DNA of 64,000 nt, from the NCBI RefSeq assembly GCF_024713975.1, contig NC_091096.1:17704458-17768457 (forward strand), in the 5' to 3' direction. The notes beneath the pieces were generated by a model. The model was not told where the DNA came from. It was given only the letters and a program-made list of their open reading frames with translations, and made no database searches. The position numbers and the translations under genes are program-made. Positions 1-12,532 of this stretch are shown in pieces (within the stretch, counting starts at the first letter, position 1; every line of letters begins with the position of its first letter). This stretch comes from Paralichthys olivaceus. Its lineage: Eukaryota; Chordata; Actinopteri; Pleuronectiformes; Paralichthyidae.

Positions 1-133
1 ATGTGTCTCCTGTTGCTTGTGATTGGATCTCACTCTGTATGCAAATGATCACTTGCTTCATTTCTGTTCACAAAGACCAAATTATAATGTTTTTACCCAG
101 TTTAGAGATTACAAATGTGTCTGATGACAGTGT

Positions 134-174
<41 letters not shown>

Positions 175-1587
175 TGAGAGAGAGAGAAACAGAGAGTGAG
201 TGTAGTCAGGAGGGGCTGATGAATGACTGTGCGCAGACATATTTTACCAATTCAAGAAAAAGTATCGATCATGATGTGGTAATCAGTGTTTACACAGATA
301 ATGTGGCGGTGGCCACAAACAAATCAATGTAGGGTCACTAAGAATCACAAAAAAACATCGAAACAGGGACGAATCAGAGGACGTCAGCTGAGCAGTTGGT
401 TCTCATTTGTGGCCCAGGACACATTTGCGTCTACCCAGCAGAAAGAATGTGGGCAGAATGTGGATGTCAGGACGCATCGGGGTGCATTCACACCTAAAAT
501 GAACACTGTCCATATCACTCAAGATGGGTGCTAATACCACATCTGAACGGAATCCCTGAAAAACACTTGAGGAACAATAACAAACACAATTCGATCATAC
601 AAAAGATGCTGAAAACAGCCTCATGCTGTGTGAGGTCACTATTAGAATCGACGTCAGGAAAGATGTGTCAGATCAAGGTCGTTCTCATGACCCAGGGTGA
701 CGTCCCGGCGGTTGTTATGACCAGCTGACTTCAGCTATGCAGACAGTCTCTGGGTGCCACGATATATGATGATAAAGAGATGTAAAGGTATGAAACAACA
801 AACCTGTCTTTAAAATACCTCCCGCCGGTGCCAGGTCTGTCCCCACATTATGTAACTACTACAATTTTATTTTCATTGTGTATCTGAGATCTACGTGCCT
901 TACATAAGAATTTGTTTTGCATACTTGACACAGAAGAAAACAGATTCCTGTTCGAGGATGAATCAGTTCCCCCACAAAATAAAACAAATGTCAACAACGC
1001 ATTTTTTTCAGCGTAACTGTATCGCATCCATCTGCACAGGAACACAGACGTACTCACACACGCAGACACAAGCCCGCACTCTCGTTGCAAACCCTGTTTT
1101 ACTCATATATCTCAAATTCACAGTCTTCATCAGGAAAAGCAAACTTTCACTGAGACATACAGGACAGTCTCTGTTTGATCAGACATCCCATAATACCCAT
1201 TTTGCTTTATCAAAAAAAGAATTGTTTTGATACTGTCAAAATGACTTTGTGGTCAGATTACCAACATTTTATGAGCACAGTGTTTCACTCCAGATCTTTG
1301 ATTGAATTTGACTGAATGTCCATCTCAGCCTGCACGTTGTCACCTTCAGTATCAGGAAGTAAACCTATAAATGTGTTAAATACACACATATATTCTAAGT
1401 CAACATTCTCTGATAGGGAAGTTAAAATTTGTGTTACACACCGAAAAGCAGTATTTACGACGCTTCACTGTGCTCTGCAACCAGCAGTCGCTCCAACGCC
1501 CACTGAGCACTAACATGGAGGAGGACTCCATCTAGTGGGAGCAGGTGTGAACTACTCCGACTTGTCTGAGGAATCAGTGTTTCTTAC
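1..1587. other. non-coding stretch downstream of inpp5a-like exon 4
   Basis: I see no exon here on either strand. It holds a TG dinucleotide run followed by a GA run at about 136-187 and otherwise AT-rich unique-looking sequence. Since the inpp5a-like gene continues off the left edge, this is most likely an intron of that gene. Open frames of 65-111 codons in it have no family resemblance and no supporting splice pattern. Confidence 0.6.
136..187. repeat. (TG)n-(GA)n microsatellite
   Basis: A run of about 18 TG repeats is followed directly by about seven GA repeats. Compound dinucleotide repeats of this type are common in teleost introns. Confidence 0.95.
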
Positions 1588-4500
1588 TGTAAAGCTGTCC
1601 TCTGCTTGGAACCGGTTGTCCACATAGATGCACACCCTGTTGTAGTCTTTCATTTCCTGGTTGGACTCAATGCTCCTGGAAACAACACAACACAACAGAT
1701 CAGTCAGGAGGCGACACCACAAACTAAAAAGCTTGTTCCTGTGGATGAAGAGTGGAAGAGATTAGACCATTAATCTGCAACAATTATTAGATTCAGATTC
1801 AGACTTTTTATTCATCCCACAGACGGGAAATGTTCCTATTGCAGTTGCATAAAGTACACATATGTAAAAAAGAAAAAGAAATGAAAATAAAATTTAAATT
1901 AAACTATAAAATTATAAACATCAGACAGAAACTAAGTTACATACATATAAATAGCAGAATTGCACTTGTGATATATATGGTAGAGATTAGGGTTATTTAA
2001 TAGTTTTAAAGCATTTTTAAAACTGTGTCTTTTTGGGCTTTAGGAAAATGTGATTAGTATTTGAAGTATTTCAAACGGAACTAGTAGAGTGTGCACACTG
2101 CTGCCAAAGCCCAACAGTCCTCTTAAGCAATATGTAACTTTGGCCACTAGAGGTCTCTCAATCAAAACATTAACAATGAACCAAGTTTGATGATGCTGTG
2201 AAGCAGCATGGGATCATGGGACTTTTTGTATTCGCCACCAATTTTCACCCATAATTTTCTTGGGTCACTTGGCTCCCCTGTGCATTTGGACTTTACTGGG
2301 AGAGCTTCAGTGACAGTACATGCAGCAAATGATAATGAATCTTTGTGATCCATTACAACTGACCAATACAAACAACGGAAGGAAAAACAATCGACTGACT
2401 AACTGGCTGGTCATGTGTTCTTAAAGTTTCAGCCGAGAGGAGCGAAGCCACAGGCAAAGCTGCTATGATGCAGTTAAACACGACAAAAATGAAATGTCCT
2501 ATTCCCTTGAGAAAAAGTTTGGATTTCTCTGGTATGAACAGTGTTGAAACTATTTTGGATAATGTAAGCAAACAAGTCAACAAAATAAATAACATAGGTC
2601 TGGTTGTTTTTAGACATTCTAATGAATTGTTGCATATTATATTACATTCAATCAAGCAGCACCAAATTTCACACACACACAGATCAGTCTTCTAAATGTA
2701 CTTGATTTTTCAACAAGGTAAATTCTTCTTCATGAAAGAAATGACAAAACTGCCCTCACAGTCTTGCAATCAAAGGAAGTGAAAAGTGAAAAGGGTTTTT
2801 CCTTGGCCCATCACCCACAGGCCTCAAGTTTCAATAAAATTCAGTTCAGTGTTTGCGTAATCCTGCTACCAACCGAAAAACCGCAGTGAAAATATGACCT
2901 CGTTAGTTATGTATGGTAACAATGTTGGTCAGTAGAGAATAATCCAACAAATTATAACAAGTTATGTTTTTGTCAGAGCTTGCTTTTTTTTGTCCGTCTG
3001 TCTTTTAGTTCACAACAAATTGCTGGTCGTTTTAACGGATGTGGTATGGGACAGAGAAAAACACATCCCATTTTGGTGTGGAGCCAGATCAGGGAGGGGA
3101 TCCAGGACGTTTTCAATGATTTCTCAGAGAATAATTCATGGATCTTGATGTAAAAATATCAGACATGTTAATGAGACTGATATTTATGAGTGTGTGCAAT
3201 GTGGTGCAGATGCAAATAAAAAACAGGATCTTTTCAGATTGACTGCTGGGCCTTGGCAGAGGTATGTGATTGAATCAAAGACAACGGAAGGGAAGAATAT
3301 GACTTAACAGACAACGTGGATCATGAATTGTGCACATGAATCTTACCTGAAGAAGTTTTCTGCATGGCCCATGTTCACCATGTAGTCCTTCCCTCCCACC
3401 TCCTGGAAGTGCAGGGCGATGAACTGAGGCTTGTAGCTGTGGACGGTCTGCAACAAAGCGTAGCGAGCAGGTCTCAGTGTACACGTCTGACATTCCAGAG
3501 GAATGAGGAGTGAAGAGGGTCAACGCCGTGTGTTACAGGATGAAGTTAACCATCCATTAGAGGTCATGTGGACTTTTTCTCTAATTGAGTATCTGTGCTG
3601 GGCCCAGTGTGGCTTTGTTATCACTTATCAGCACAGTATCTGTTTTCCAGAGGCACATGCAGCAGTTGTTTCAGTTGGAATATCATCAGAGCGATGATGC
3701 AGCCGCAGCCTACAAAAAAGTGAGCTAGAAACAACTGTGTGTGACAAATGTGTTTTTGCCTGAACTGGACCAGACTGAGAGCAAAGTCTAAGAGCAACAT
3801 ATGCAAATGTTTGAATCTATGAATTATTGATCCAAACCTTGGAGGCCAAAACTTACCTTATACAGCTCTAGTAACCATTCACTTTGGATTTCACCCAACT
3901 GTAAAATGACAGAGAGAAAAACAAATCATCAAAACCCTGCATTCAACCTGTAAGAGACCAAATCAAAGAGTAATCCATCTTCATTTTTTTATGGTCACTG
4001 TGGGATCAGTCAACAAAACATTAACATATCATTTCCGTGGAGAAAATAGAATTAATAATGGCAAACATGTCAGCAAACAGCTACCTAATACCACATAAAG
4101 CATTTAGCATTATAATTCCTTGCCCAGGAAAAAAAACTGTCAAAAACAAACCTGAATATATAAATAACACTTCTGATTAAATCATTTGAATTAAGTGAAC
4201 ATAGATAGTAACTTTTCCTTTAACCTCAAATCAGGAGACTAAAGACAAAGTAAGTTAAAACTTTGTTTTTTTTTTTAGAAAACTACAATTTGATTTCTTT
4301 TACAAGCATAATTCGTTTTTCTTCTCCTTAGTTTTTCTTTCTTTCTTTTTCTTTAATCCAGTGAACTTTTCAATTTCCTCTCATCAGAGGATCAATCTAA
4401 AGGTTTATGTGGCGCCGGCCATTTCACCCAAATACCTTCAGTACCTGCATCTACGCCATAAGGAAGCACCAGCCATTGCATACAGTGTTAATCTCCATAT

Positions 4501-7500
4501 ACTCTACATAGACATCTTGATCACCCCCTGGTGGCTGGCTGCAGTATAGGCCATCTGACATCCTAACCCTAACTAAATTAGCTGGTTCCTGCTAAAAAAA
4601 ACTTGTTAACATTCAGTTCATCATACTGGTAAATTTGGGGACCATATAAAACCAAATAATAATAAAAGTATTAAAACCTTATCACAGCTTGTGGGTTTGA
4701 ATTCCATTCCCAACTAATAGAAAGACAGGTCAAATGGAAAACAAGCTGTCATAATCTCAGACAGGTAATACTCAGGGCAGGGTTAATACAAACAATAAGG
4801 ATTGTCTAGAAATATTATCCTGTTCGTTCCACTGGCTGTATGTTCCAGGAAGTGAAGCTGCACCTGTTTTAATCTGGCCATGGTCCACACACCAGGGATG
4901 GGTGTTGAGGGTGCGTTTAATATTGTATGGCCACTTTACAGTGGAGCATACTGTAAAACATGTATGAGAAAAGCAGCTGGCAGATAAACTCTATACACAG
5001 AAATGTGTCCAACCAGGCTGAGGGTTAATCTGCATATCCCTGTCTGTGAGGAGAAACAGGTAGACTCCCTCCGACACAGAAGATATTAAAGATGCACAGG
5101 GTTGGAAAAAGTTGGATATTTGTTAGTTTAAAGCAACGCTATGTAACTTTTACTAAGCTGCGCCTGCTGCAGTCACACATGGTGAATTATTCTGCAGGGC
5201 TCCATGTACGAGTGATGGTTCTCATGTAGTGAAAAAACAAAGCCTATAAATCTAATATTCCGACTTCATGAACAAAAAGCACTGCTACAGTCACAAATAC
5301 ACCAAACTCTTGATTTTCAATAACTTCGAAGTCTTTTTTTTTTTTTTTTTTACAGATCTACAGTTAAACATCACATTTGAACTTGCTGGGTCTGATTGTA
5401 GCAGTTCAAGCTGCGACTATCAAGAAAATGCGCTCAGACTGAGGGGGAGAACTGAAGTGGCACCTTTCCCCCAATTCCAACTAAGTGCACCATAAAACTA
5501 CTTCCTTGTTTGGTAAAAAAAACGTAGCTGGGCGTTGCACCTAAAAATATTTGGTTGATGGACTGGCAAACTATGGCTGTATTTCATCTTTTGCCCACTA
5601 TCAGGTGGGACTCGTTCAAGCCCCCCCCTCAGCCCTCTAAAGGATAAGGGAAATATAGATAATGGATGAATGGATTGTCACATAATATCTGGATTTTGAG
5701 ATTTCCTTGTCTGAATGTGATATTGTTATTCTCAGCAGTAATGTGGGGAAATATATATCCATTTTGACAGAGAAAAACAACTTGGGTGTGAAAAATATTT
5801 CTGTGAAATTAAATGGGTTTTTTTCTGATGGTGAACAAATTTATTACAGTTCTGATTCTCATGCCAAAGACTCCTCCTTAACTCTTAACTTTATCTTAAC
5901 TTAACTTGCCTCTCTACAGTGATAGGCAGTAAATCAATTGTCCTGTCAACTAAACATTGTCATGTTGTTGTTCACACGCCCGCCTCATACTTCTGAGATG
6001 CCAGGTGCATTCATCCCACCAGAGAAATGACTTTGCATAGTGTATTTGCATGATGGTTGCAGCGTGGGTGACTGCAGCTTGGCCACGGTGACCTGAGTGA
6101 CTCCTCTTTAATTATTTGTCCATGAAAACAAAAGCGTTTAGAGAAGGTTCACACTACAATTACGTCCACAATGCAATTATGCTTTCTTAATAAAATATCA
6201 GAGACATAAGTGGACACTGCAAATTAGTATAGAAAAACCTGACACACCTAAAATCCAGCAACAAAACAGCACATTCCTGCCATCTGTGGCAAGAGGTGAG
6301 CCATGTGTCAGACAACAGGTCCAGACACGTTGAACAGGAGATGTGGTGTGTGAGCTTTCCCAGCCGCACTGTTCTAAAGTCATTGTTACTCATGACGAAT
6401 CCAGCCTGTTGATCTATTTCAGACTATGTTGGTCCAAGATGTCCATACACAAAATTAGCTATAAAGTATTTTGCAATACGAAGTAGGTGAATAGTTGTCT
6501 AATCATTTGTAAAAGTAAAGGGAAAGAAAAATATCAGCCCCTTAGGTCTATACGAGGATGCTGTGCCATTGAAATGTGGAACGGAAGCAGCCATGAGAGT
6601 CGAGCGTCTCGCTGGCTGAGCAGCTCCTGCACTGTGCAGCAAGAGGATTTATCCTGTGAGGTGCTTAAGGACTGGCCCTTATCCCGAAGTTTGAGTGAAT
6701 GTTTAGCGTTTGTTTATAGAAATAGAGGGGCCTAAGTGAGTAGAAAGGCTCCACTCCCCTGGGGGAAGATACTCATCTGTTTACATATTTCCCACAATGG
6801 GATCTAACATGTTTTCATTGGAGCAAGATCGGGCAACCGGAAACATGGTCCGGAGCCAAATTTCCATGAGCGTAAGAGCCCCTCCTCCCTCCTCTGTCTA
6901 AAAGTTTCATCAAGCCAGTCAAGGCCAAAATACAGACCACTGGATACTTAGCCAGGCATTTAGAATACAGGCAGATCTACTTAATCCCTTTTTGGAAAAA
7001 ACTCAGAGTTGGCTATAAACTTACATAACAATATATGGTGATAACAGTGAAGCTGTAAACACAGTAAAGTACGAGAAAGATAAGTTGCTGATAATAATAG
7101 ACAGAATGTGAGAGGTGATGATGATACAGGAGGGTCACATCTGGAGAGGGTCCCCACTGAGGGTCATGTTATAGATCTTTGATACAGTGGGAGAAGTTAA
7201 AAACTTTTATGCAGAAGTCACATGAAGTAAACTGAATTAAGACGTTTATATTTGCTGACCCGTGTTGTGACCTGTCAGATTCTGGGACTTTTAAAACCTT
7301 TATTTAACCAGGCACTCTCTTTCATACAGTATTAAAATAAGTCTGATAGGCAGCACCAAAACATTTTAATCCATTCTTAACACATATTTGAATTAATATT
7401 ACATCCTGCCTGTTGCGCCACCTCTCACCTGAACGCTCCTGAGATGTCTGTGTTGCTGTGAACACGCCTGATCGAAGTATCTCCTGTTGCGTAAAGAAAG

Positions 7501-8737
7501 TCTAGACCCAACCGTGCGAACGTTCTCTGGAGTTAATGTTTAAAAACGCCTTGAGTACAAGATAATGTAATGAACTAGATTCAATTAGCCAAATTGTTTG
7601 TTTTTCTGAAAATAAACTGTGGTAAATGACATAAAGCAAATACTTTTAAATGGTGTCTTGTAATTTAGTGTTACCTGTTTGTCAGACGTTTACTCAGAAT
7701 TCTTTACAGTGTATATTTAGGTATCAACAGCAGTTTTACAATACAATATTGACAATTTTTTTGCCATGTGTTTACTGAAGATTCTTTAGAGTGTATGTTT
7801 AGGTAGCAACAGCAATTTTATATCATGTTATATTTAACTTTTTGCCAGATGTCTACTGTAAGGCAAGGCAATTGTATTAATAAAGCACTTGCCAAACACA
7901 GAGGTAGATTCAGCGTGCTGTAAATTCTTTGGTGTGTACATTCAGGTACCAAAAGTAATTTAACAGAACTTTTTTTTGTCTGGTGTTTATGGTAAATTCA
8001 ACAGAGAGTGTTAACAGCATACGTATAAGTACACACAACAATTTTACCATATGTTATTGGCTACTTTTTTGTCATGTTTACCATAAATTCTAGAGGTTTT
8101 TTTACGGTGTATGATTCACACCTGTCTATACATTATGATTGTTGTTACATGTGACCTCTCAGGGTCACAGGGTTTTGAAATGTGACCTCTCAGGGTCAGA
8201 GTCTGTGACATGCAGCATCTTTTCCCCTCCTCACTCTTGTTGAGGCTTAAGAACAGAGGCTGTTTGCACCTTGTTAAGCCCAATGAGACCAATTGTGATT
8301 TGTGAATATGGGCTGTACAAATCAAATGTGACTGATTGATTGACTGACTGATTGACTGACTGATTGATTGACTGATTGATTGATTGACTGATTGACTGAT
8401 TGACTGATTGATTGATTGACTGATTGACTGATTGATGGGACTGTGCATCTTCGCACTTGTAACTTTGTTAATGAGCGGCAGCGGATGAATACTACAGAGA
8501 ACATGTGACTGACAGCTGACAGGAAAACTCCGCTGTGGCAGAACATGAGTTACAACGACGAGAGTGTGAGCGGAGCCCGCTGAAGGTAAAGCCCGGCCCG
8601 TGTGAGCCTGTCGGCGCTAAGTCTAATCCCCTGGCGCCGCTGCGGCCGGTGTAGTTTTAATGTCGCGGACTACTCACATTGTCGAAGAGCGAGCCCACGT
8701 TCGCGGTGACGAGCAGCACATCGGTGAACGAGTCCAT
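1588..8737 (-). CDS. inpp5a: inositol polyphosphate-5-phosphatase A-like (INPP5A), 5' part
   Basis: Type I inositol 5-phosphatases remove the 5-phosphate from Ins(1,4,5)P3 and Ins(1,3,4,5)P4 at the plasma membrane and end calcium signals. Four exons are visible on the minus strand: 8678-8737, 3857-3898, 3347-3447 and 1588-1675, giving residues 1-97. All have consensus AG/GT borders and compatible phases. The protein opens MDSFTDVLLVTANVGSLFDN, matching the INPP5A N-terminus (VLLVTANVGSLFD), then reads HSYKPQFIALHFQEVGGKDY, where the family has THKPHFMALHCQEFGGKNY, and EMKDYNRVCIYVDN. Catalytic motifs lie in later exons outside the window. The start at 8737 was chosen because it is the ATG next to conserved sequence, although an in-frame ATG exists at 8950. 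Divergence from mammalian INPP5A is clear, so it may be a fish paralogue rather than the strict orthologue. Confidence 0.88.
1796..1880. repeat. fragment of a retroelement 3' tail
   Basis: The stretch reads as a decayed copy of the 'cagattcagactttttattcatccc' type tail seen dispersed in teleost genomes at the 3' ends of LINEs. Similar fragments occur at about 46740-46820 and 48285-48350. No coding part remains. Confidence 0.4.
7670..8115. repeat. degenerate tandem repeat, unit about 110 bp
   Basis: Four to five diverged units share the order 'gtttactgtaaattctt', 'agtgtatatttaggta', 'caacagcaattttac' and 'tttttgccatgt'. The second unit is interrupted near 7860-7920 by about 58 bp resembling a SINE tail (aggcaaggcaattgtatta). 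The end motif 'gaattctttacagtgta' is the same as the terminus of the 3.2-kb element at 48438-51604. It lies in intron 1 of the inpp5a-like gene. Confidence 0.6.
8330..8437. repeat. (TGAT/TGAC)n microsatellite
   Basis: About 27 tetranucleotides of TGAT and TGAC type alternate irregularly. On the minus strand this gives a spurious reading frame of repeating Ser-Gln and Asn-Gln residues, which should not be annotated as protein. It lies in intron 1 of the inpp5a-like gene, close to its promoter. Confidence 0.95.
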
Positions 8738-8990
8738 GTCGGAGGAGAAGATCCACCTCCGCGAGTCCGGGGAGGGGGTGGAGGGAGGGGGGGGACTCCG
8801 CAGCAGTCGGCGGGGAGAGGAGCGCGTCCAGGCCCGAAGCAGCAGCGGCTCCTGCCCCGGGAGCTTACCGAGGCTTGACCCGAGAGAGAGAGAGGGGGAG
8901 AGGCGGGAGGAATCCGGTGTGGACGGTTCAAGCGCGCACCGGCATCTCACTGCTCACCCTCCTGCTGCTTCCTGATGTTTCCTGATGGCT
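8600..8990 (-). promoter_or_regulatory. GC-rich promoter and 5'UTR region of inpp5a-like gene
   Basis: GC content and CpG density jump sharply here against the AT-rich surroundings, and the first coding exon (8678-8737) lies inside. G-runs on the plus strand at 8767-8793 could be Sp1-type sites. No TATA box is evident. The reading frame stays open upstream of the chosen start to about 8950. Confidence 0.6.
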
Positions 8991-9780
8991 GCTGCTCTTC
9001 ATCACACACCGGAGTCATGTCCATCGTCGAGTTGCTGTACCAGGCTTCATGGATTTCCTCCTCCTCCCCCACCTCCTCCTCCTCCTGCTGCTCCTGGTTA
9101 ATTGGACTAGTGGCTTCTTAGCAGACTTAGACCGGACGGTGCATCTGCTGCCTCCTGCACAAACCCCCGCTCACTGTACTGCTGCTGTGAAGCGAGCTGC
9201 TCCGCCCACACGTCTGTGGCACTCTTCCTCAAGTTCAGTCACAACCTCGACTCACATGCATCAAATGTTAGCTCGTGGACTTCAGCAGCCCCCCCCCCCC
9301 ATCGTAAAAAAAAAAAACACAAATCTGCAGGAAATCCCAGTCTCACAAACGTCTGCATTTGACTTTTACTGCACCTCGACCAACTAACCCAATATCTGAA
9401 TCACTAAATTCCACTTTATTTTTACAGAAATAACCTGATATAATAACATGATCACCTGAGGCCATCTAAAATACCTGAAGGGCTCTAAACTCACCCCTCC
9501 ACATACCACAGGCTCTGAGTTTCTGAGGAAGTCAGACATGTTTATCTCGTCAAACCCTTTTTTTCTTGGAATGAATCATCCTTTCGCTACAGGAGCACCT
9601 GTCTAATCTATTCTCTGGTTTAAATGCTTAAAAGCAGTGCAGATCTAAGCTTTTTCTAAGTCAAGGGTCATAAAGGGGCCACAATTTACACAGAGGGGTT
9701 GATTCATAGACTGTATATAAAGAGGGTTGATTATATGTTCAACATCCATCCACAATTCCTGATTAAGTAAGGTGCACGTT
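8991..9780. other. intergenic, nothing recognised
   Basis: Between the inpp5a-like promoter and the repeat at 9781 I see no gene. There is a leucine-rich open frame at 9049-9387 made of CTC and CTG runs ahead of a poly-C and poly-A stretch, which looks like low-complexity sequence. Confidence 0.5.
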
Positions 9781-10090
9781 TAAAGGTTCCGTGTGTAAGT
9801 GGACCTATCGGCAGAAATACAAAATAATCGTAATGTTTCAACTAGAGTGCGATCAACTGAATTGTACGAGTTGTTTTCTTTACCCTAGAATGAGCTGTTT
9901 ATATTTAAATACTTTATATTTACATCGGGAGCGGGTCCTTTCTACGGAGGCCGCCATGTTTTTTACAGTCATACAATCTGGACAAACAAGTTTTTATGAC
10001 AACTGAAGGCTACCACAGGTTCTCTTTCATGTTTGGGAGGGGAGGGTGAGCTGAGGGGTGTTCAGCTGCAAAATGCAACTGCACAGGACT
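9781..10090. mobile_element. non-autonomous inverted-repeat transposon, copy 1 (right end lost)
   Basis: The left end (taaaggttccgtgtgtaag) and internal landmarks (cctagaatg, atatttaaatactttat, cggaggc.gccatgttttttaca, tttttatgac) match the fuller copy at 31703-32045 in the same orientation. Similarity fades after about 10085 and no right terminal inverted repeat is found. It carries no coding sequence. Confidence 0.8.
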
Positions 10091-12532
10091 GAAAACATCA
10101 CCTCCTTGTTACGAGATACAAATGCACAATCCCATGTCCTGCTCTGGTGTAAAGTCCTGCACCAGCAGACATTACATCAGTTTGGATGAGTGCAAACAGA
10201 AAACATTGTTTTGATGTGAATGTTGTTTTGATATACATGACTCTACTGTTGTGTAATTTTCTCCAGAAATGCTTGCTTCCTCCTACAGCTTCCAGTCACT
10301 ACTACCACAGAGTAACCACAGTTGTTTTACATCACAGCTACAGTAGCTCATTCTGTAACTGTAAAACTCCTCATTCGGTGTGAGATGGTTCTGTGCCACC
10401 CCAGTGTCTGAGCTCCAGCCTGGGCTAAAGCCAAAGACTGCTACATGAGGGGAACTAACTCTTGCTCTCCATAGTGCTGCTAATGAGCAGTTCAACCATG
10501 GCATGCTTTACACAGCCAAGCTTTTTGAGCTGTTCTCCCTGCTTCCTCTGACTCCTCCTCTAAACACTTAGTGCTTTATTCACCAGCGACAACAGATCCA
10601 TTTAAAACCATTGCAACAGAGATGTAAAACAATGCTGCCATGTCCATCACCGGTCTGGAAAGAAAGTTAAAGGTTGGGGGAAACCTCTCTGAAAGGAGAC
10701 TGTGACAGTATATTTTTTGCAGGCAGGAGGCCCCGGGTTTGGATGGAGCAGCTGCTAAAGAATCAGCAGCAGGAATCCGCGGAAAGAAATGTTATTGAGA
10801 CTCAGTCCTTTGCTTAGGGAACGAATGCAAAATAAATGGTTTTCAAAAAAGGTCCTAATCATCATGCCAGACTGTGCTTTTATAACGTGGGGCCCGCTGG
10901 GCAATCAATCAAACAGGAAATGTCACCAGAGGCCTGGTTTCTCCACAAAGAACAGCAAAGAAGCAGCAGCTGATTAAATCAGGGCTGTTTGGAATAAAAA
11001 CATTTAAAATAGAAAAATATCAGATGAAAAACTATTTGATTTTGGAAAATGTTTGCAAGTTAAAAAAAATTACTTCACACAAGGTGGGCTAAAATGTTTC
11101 CAAATACTGCAGATATCATAATATAAATAATAAATAACATATTTATTATAGTTTATCATAGTAAACTAAAATATTGTTCTAAATCTCCACCCTCACCTGC
11201 AGTCACGAGGCCTCGAGTTAAACACGTCAAATACGTTTCAAACTGATCGACAGTGAGAGAAACACATACAAACAAATTTAACAAAAAGTCAAAGGTAAAG
11301 TCACATTCTTGAACATTTATTTCAATAAACAGATTGGACATCATCTAAATGACTATCCCTGATAACAGCAAACTAGAGTGGTGAACGCCTCAGGAAGGAA
11401 CCCAGGAGGCTGTCCACCATGTTCCTCAGCCTAATGGGAGAGTCTGAACCACAGCTGCACTCAGACTGTCCTTCAAACCTCCTTGAGGAGGCTGCCGAGG
11501 AGGAGAAAGACCACTGATGAGGGGCGGGGATGATTAAGACAATAGCTTTTAGAGTTCAGTTGAAATAAATTAGGCGAGATGTTAACTGCACTGACAGGAA
11601 GCCAATGTCAGGGAGTGTATTAGTATAAATGTGTAACCGTTTAAGTCAGGAAACCAATTGTGATGGTAATTTTTTCCACATTGGGACCATGCTAAAAGCA
11701 TCTAAAATAAATTATTTATTAATGGACTATAATCCCATTAACTGGAACAGGAACATGTGCCTAAGAACATGAACCTCCATCAGTAACAGTGGGTGAACAA
11801 TTTCCACTTCATAATGTGACGTTTTACACATTCTATGGAAAAAAAACAGACACGAAAACAGACAACACAACAAGAGCTAGTCTGCAACAGAAATCTGTTA
11901 GTGACCACATGTGTTTGATACGAGTCTTAATGCAAAAACACATAAAGCTTAGAATACAATTTGTTTCTCTCTTGGAAAAAGCCCATAAAAATATTTGAAA
12001 TGTAACAAAATCTGGCAGAATTGCCCCCAAACCGTGGGCATGGGCCAGTCACGCAAAACCCCAACTCAGTCACAGGTTTTAGCTTTGGAACAAACAATTT
12101 TGTATATACGTCCCAGATATAAACAGGTAATGTTAACACCGTGTGGTACAAACAGGACGGTGAAATGAAATTAAAAAGTTAAAACTATCAAACAAAGACA
12201 GGATCTCAATGATAATAATAATAATAATAAGGTTTTCCCTCAAAAGACGGCCACCGAGGAAGACAATACTCATTTTTAATTTCTAATGCAAGCAAGGCTC
12301 CAGTCAAGCTGTTCCAACAGAAGGCAGCAGACTGAGAAAGACCCGTAGCCGCGATGCGAACTGAACATGCCAGGCTGAGGCAGTGACCGAGGAAGCCAAA
12401 TGGAGCACTGTTGACATCTGAGAGGGAACTTTTCCAGTCCCGGAGTGTAGAGAGCGAGCCCCACTGATTGCCTACACACAGTCAGAGGTGCGTGTGTGGG
12501 ACTCTGAGCCAGTCCTCTTCCATTTATGGGTT
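10091..12532. other. intergenic and gpat4 3'UTR
   Basis: No exon is recognised. The gpat4 transcript must end in here: minus-strand AATAAA candidates are at 11316-11321 (seen as tttatt on the plus strand) and near 11142. A short AAT trinucleotide run lies at 12211-12229. The stretch from 10091 to about 11100 shows nothing I can identify. Confidence 0.5.

Noticed and set aside
8116-8546. Two open frames with repeating Ser-Gln and Asn-Gln residues on the minus strand
   Set aside because: They are translations of the (TGAT/TGAC) microsatellite and carry no other signal.
9049-9387. Leucine-rich open frame that looks like a signal peptide
   Set aside because: The leucines come from CTC/CTG low-complexity runs, and the rest is poly-C and poly-A; no splice partner or family match.
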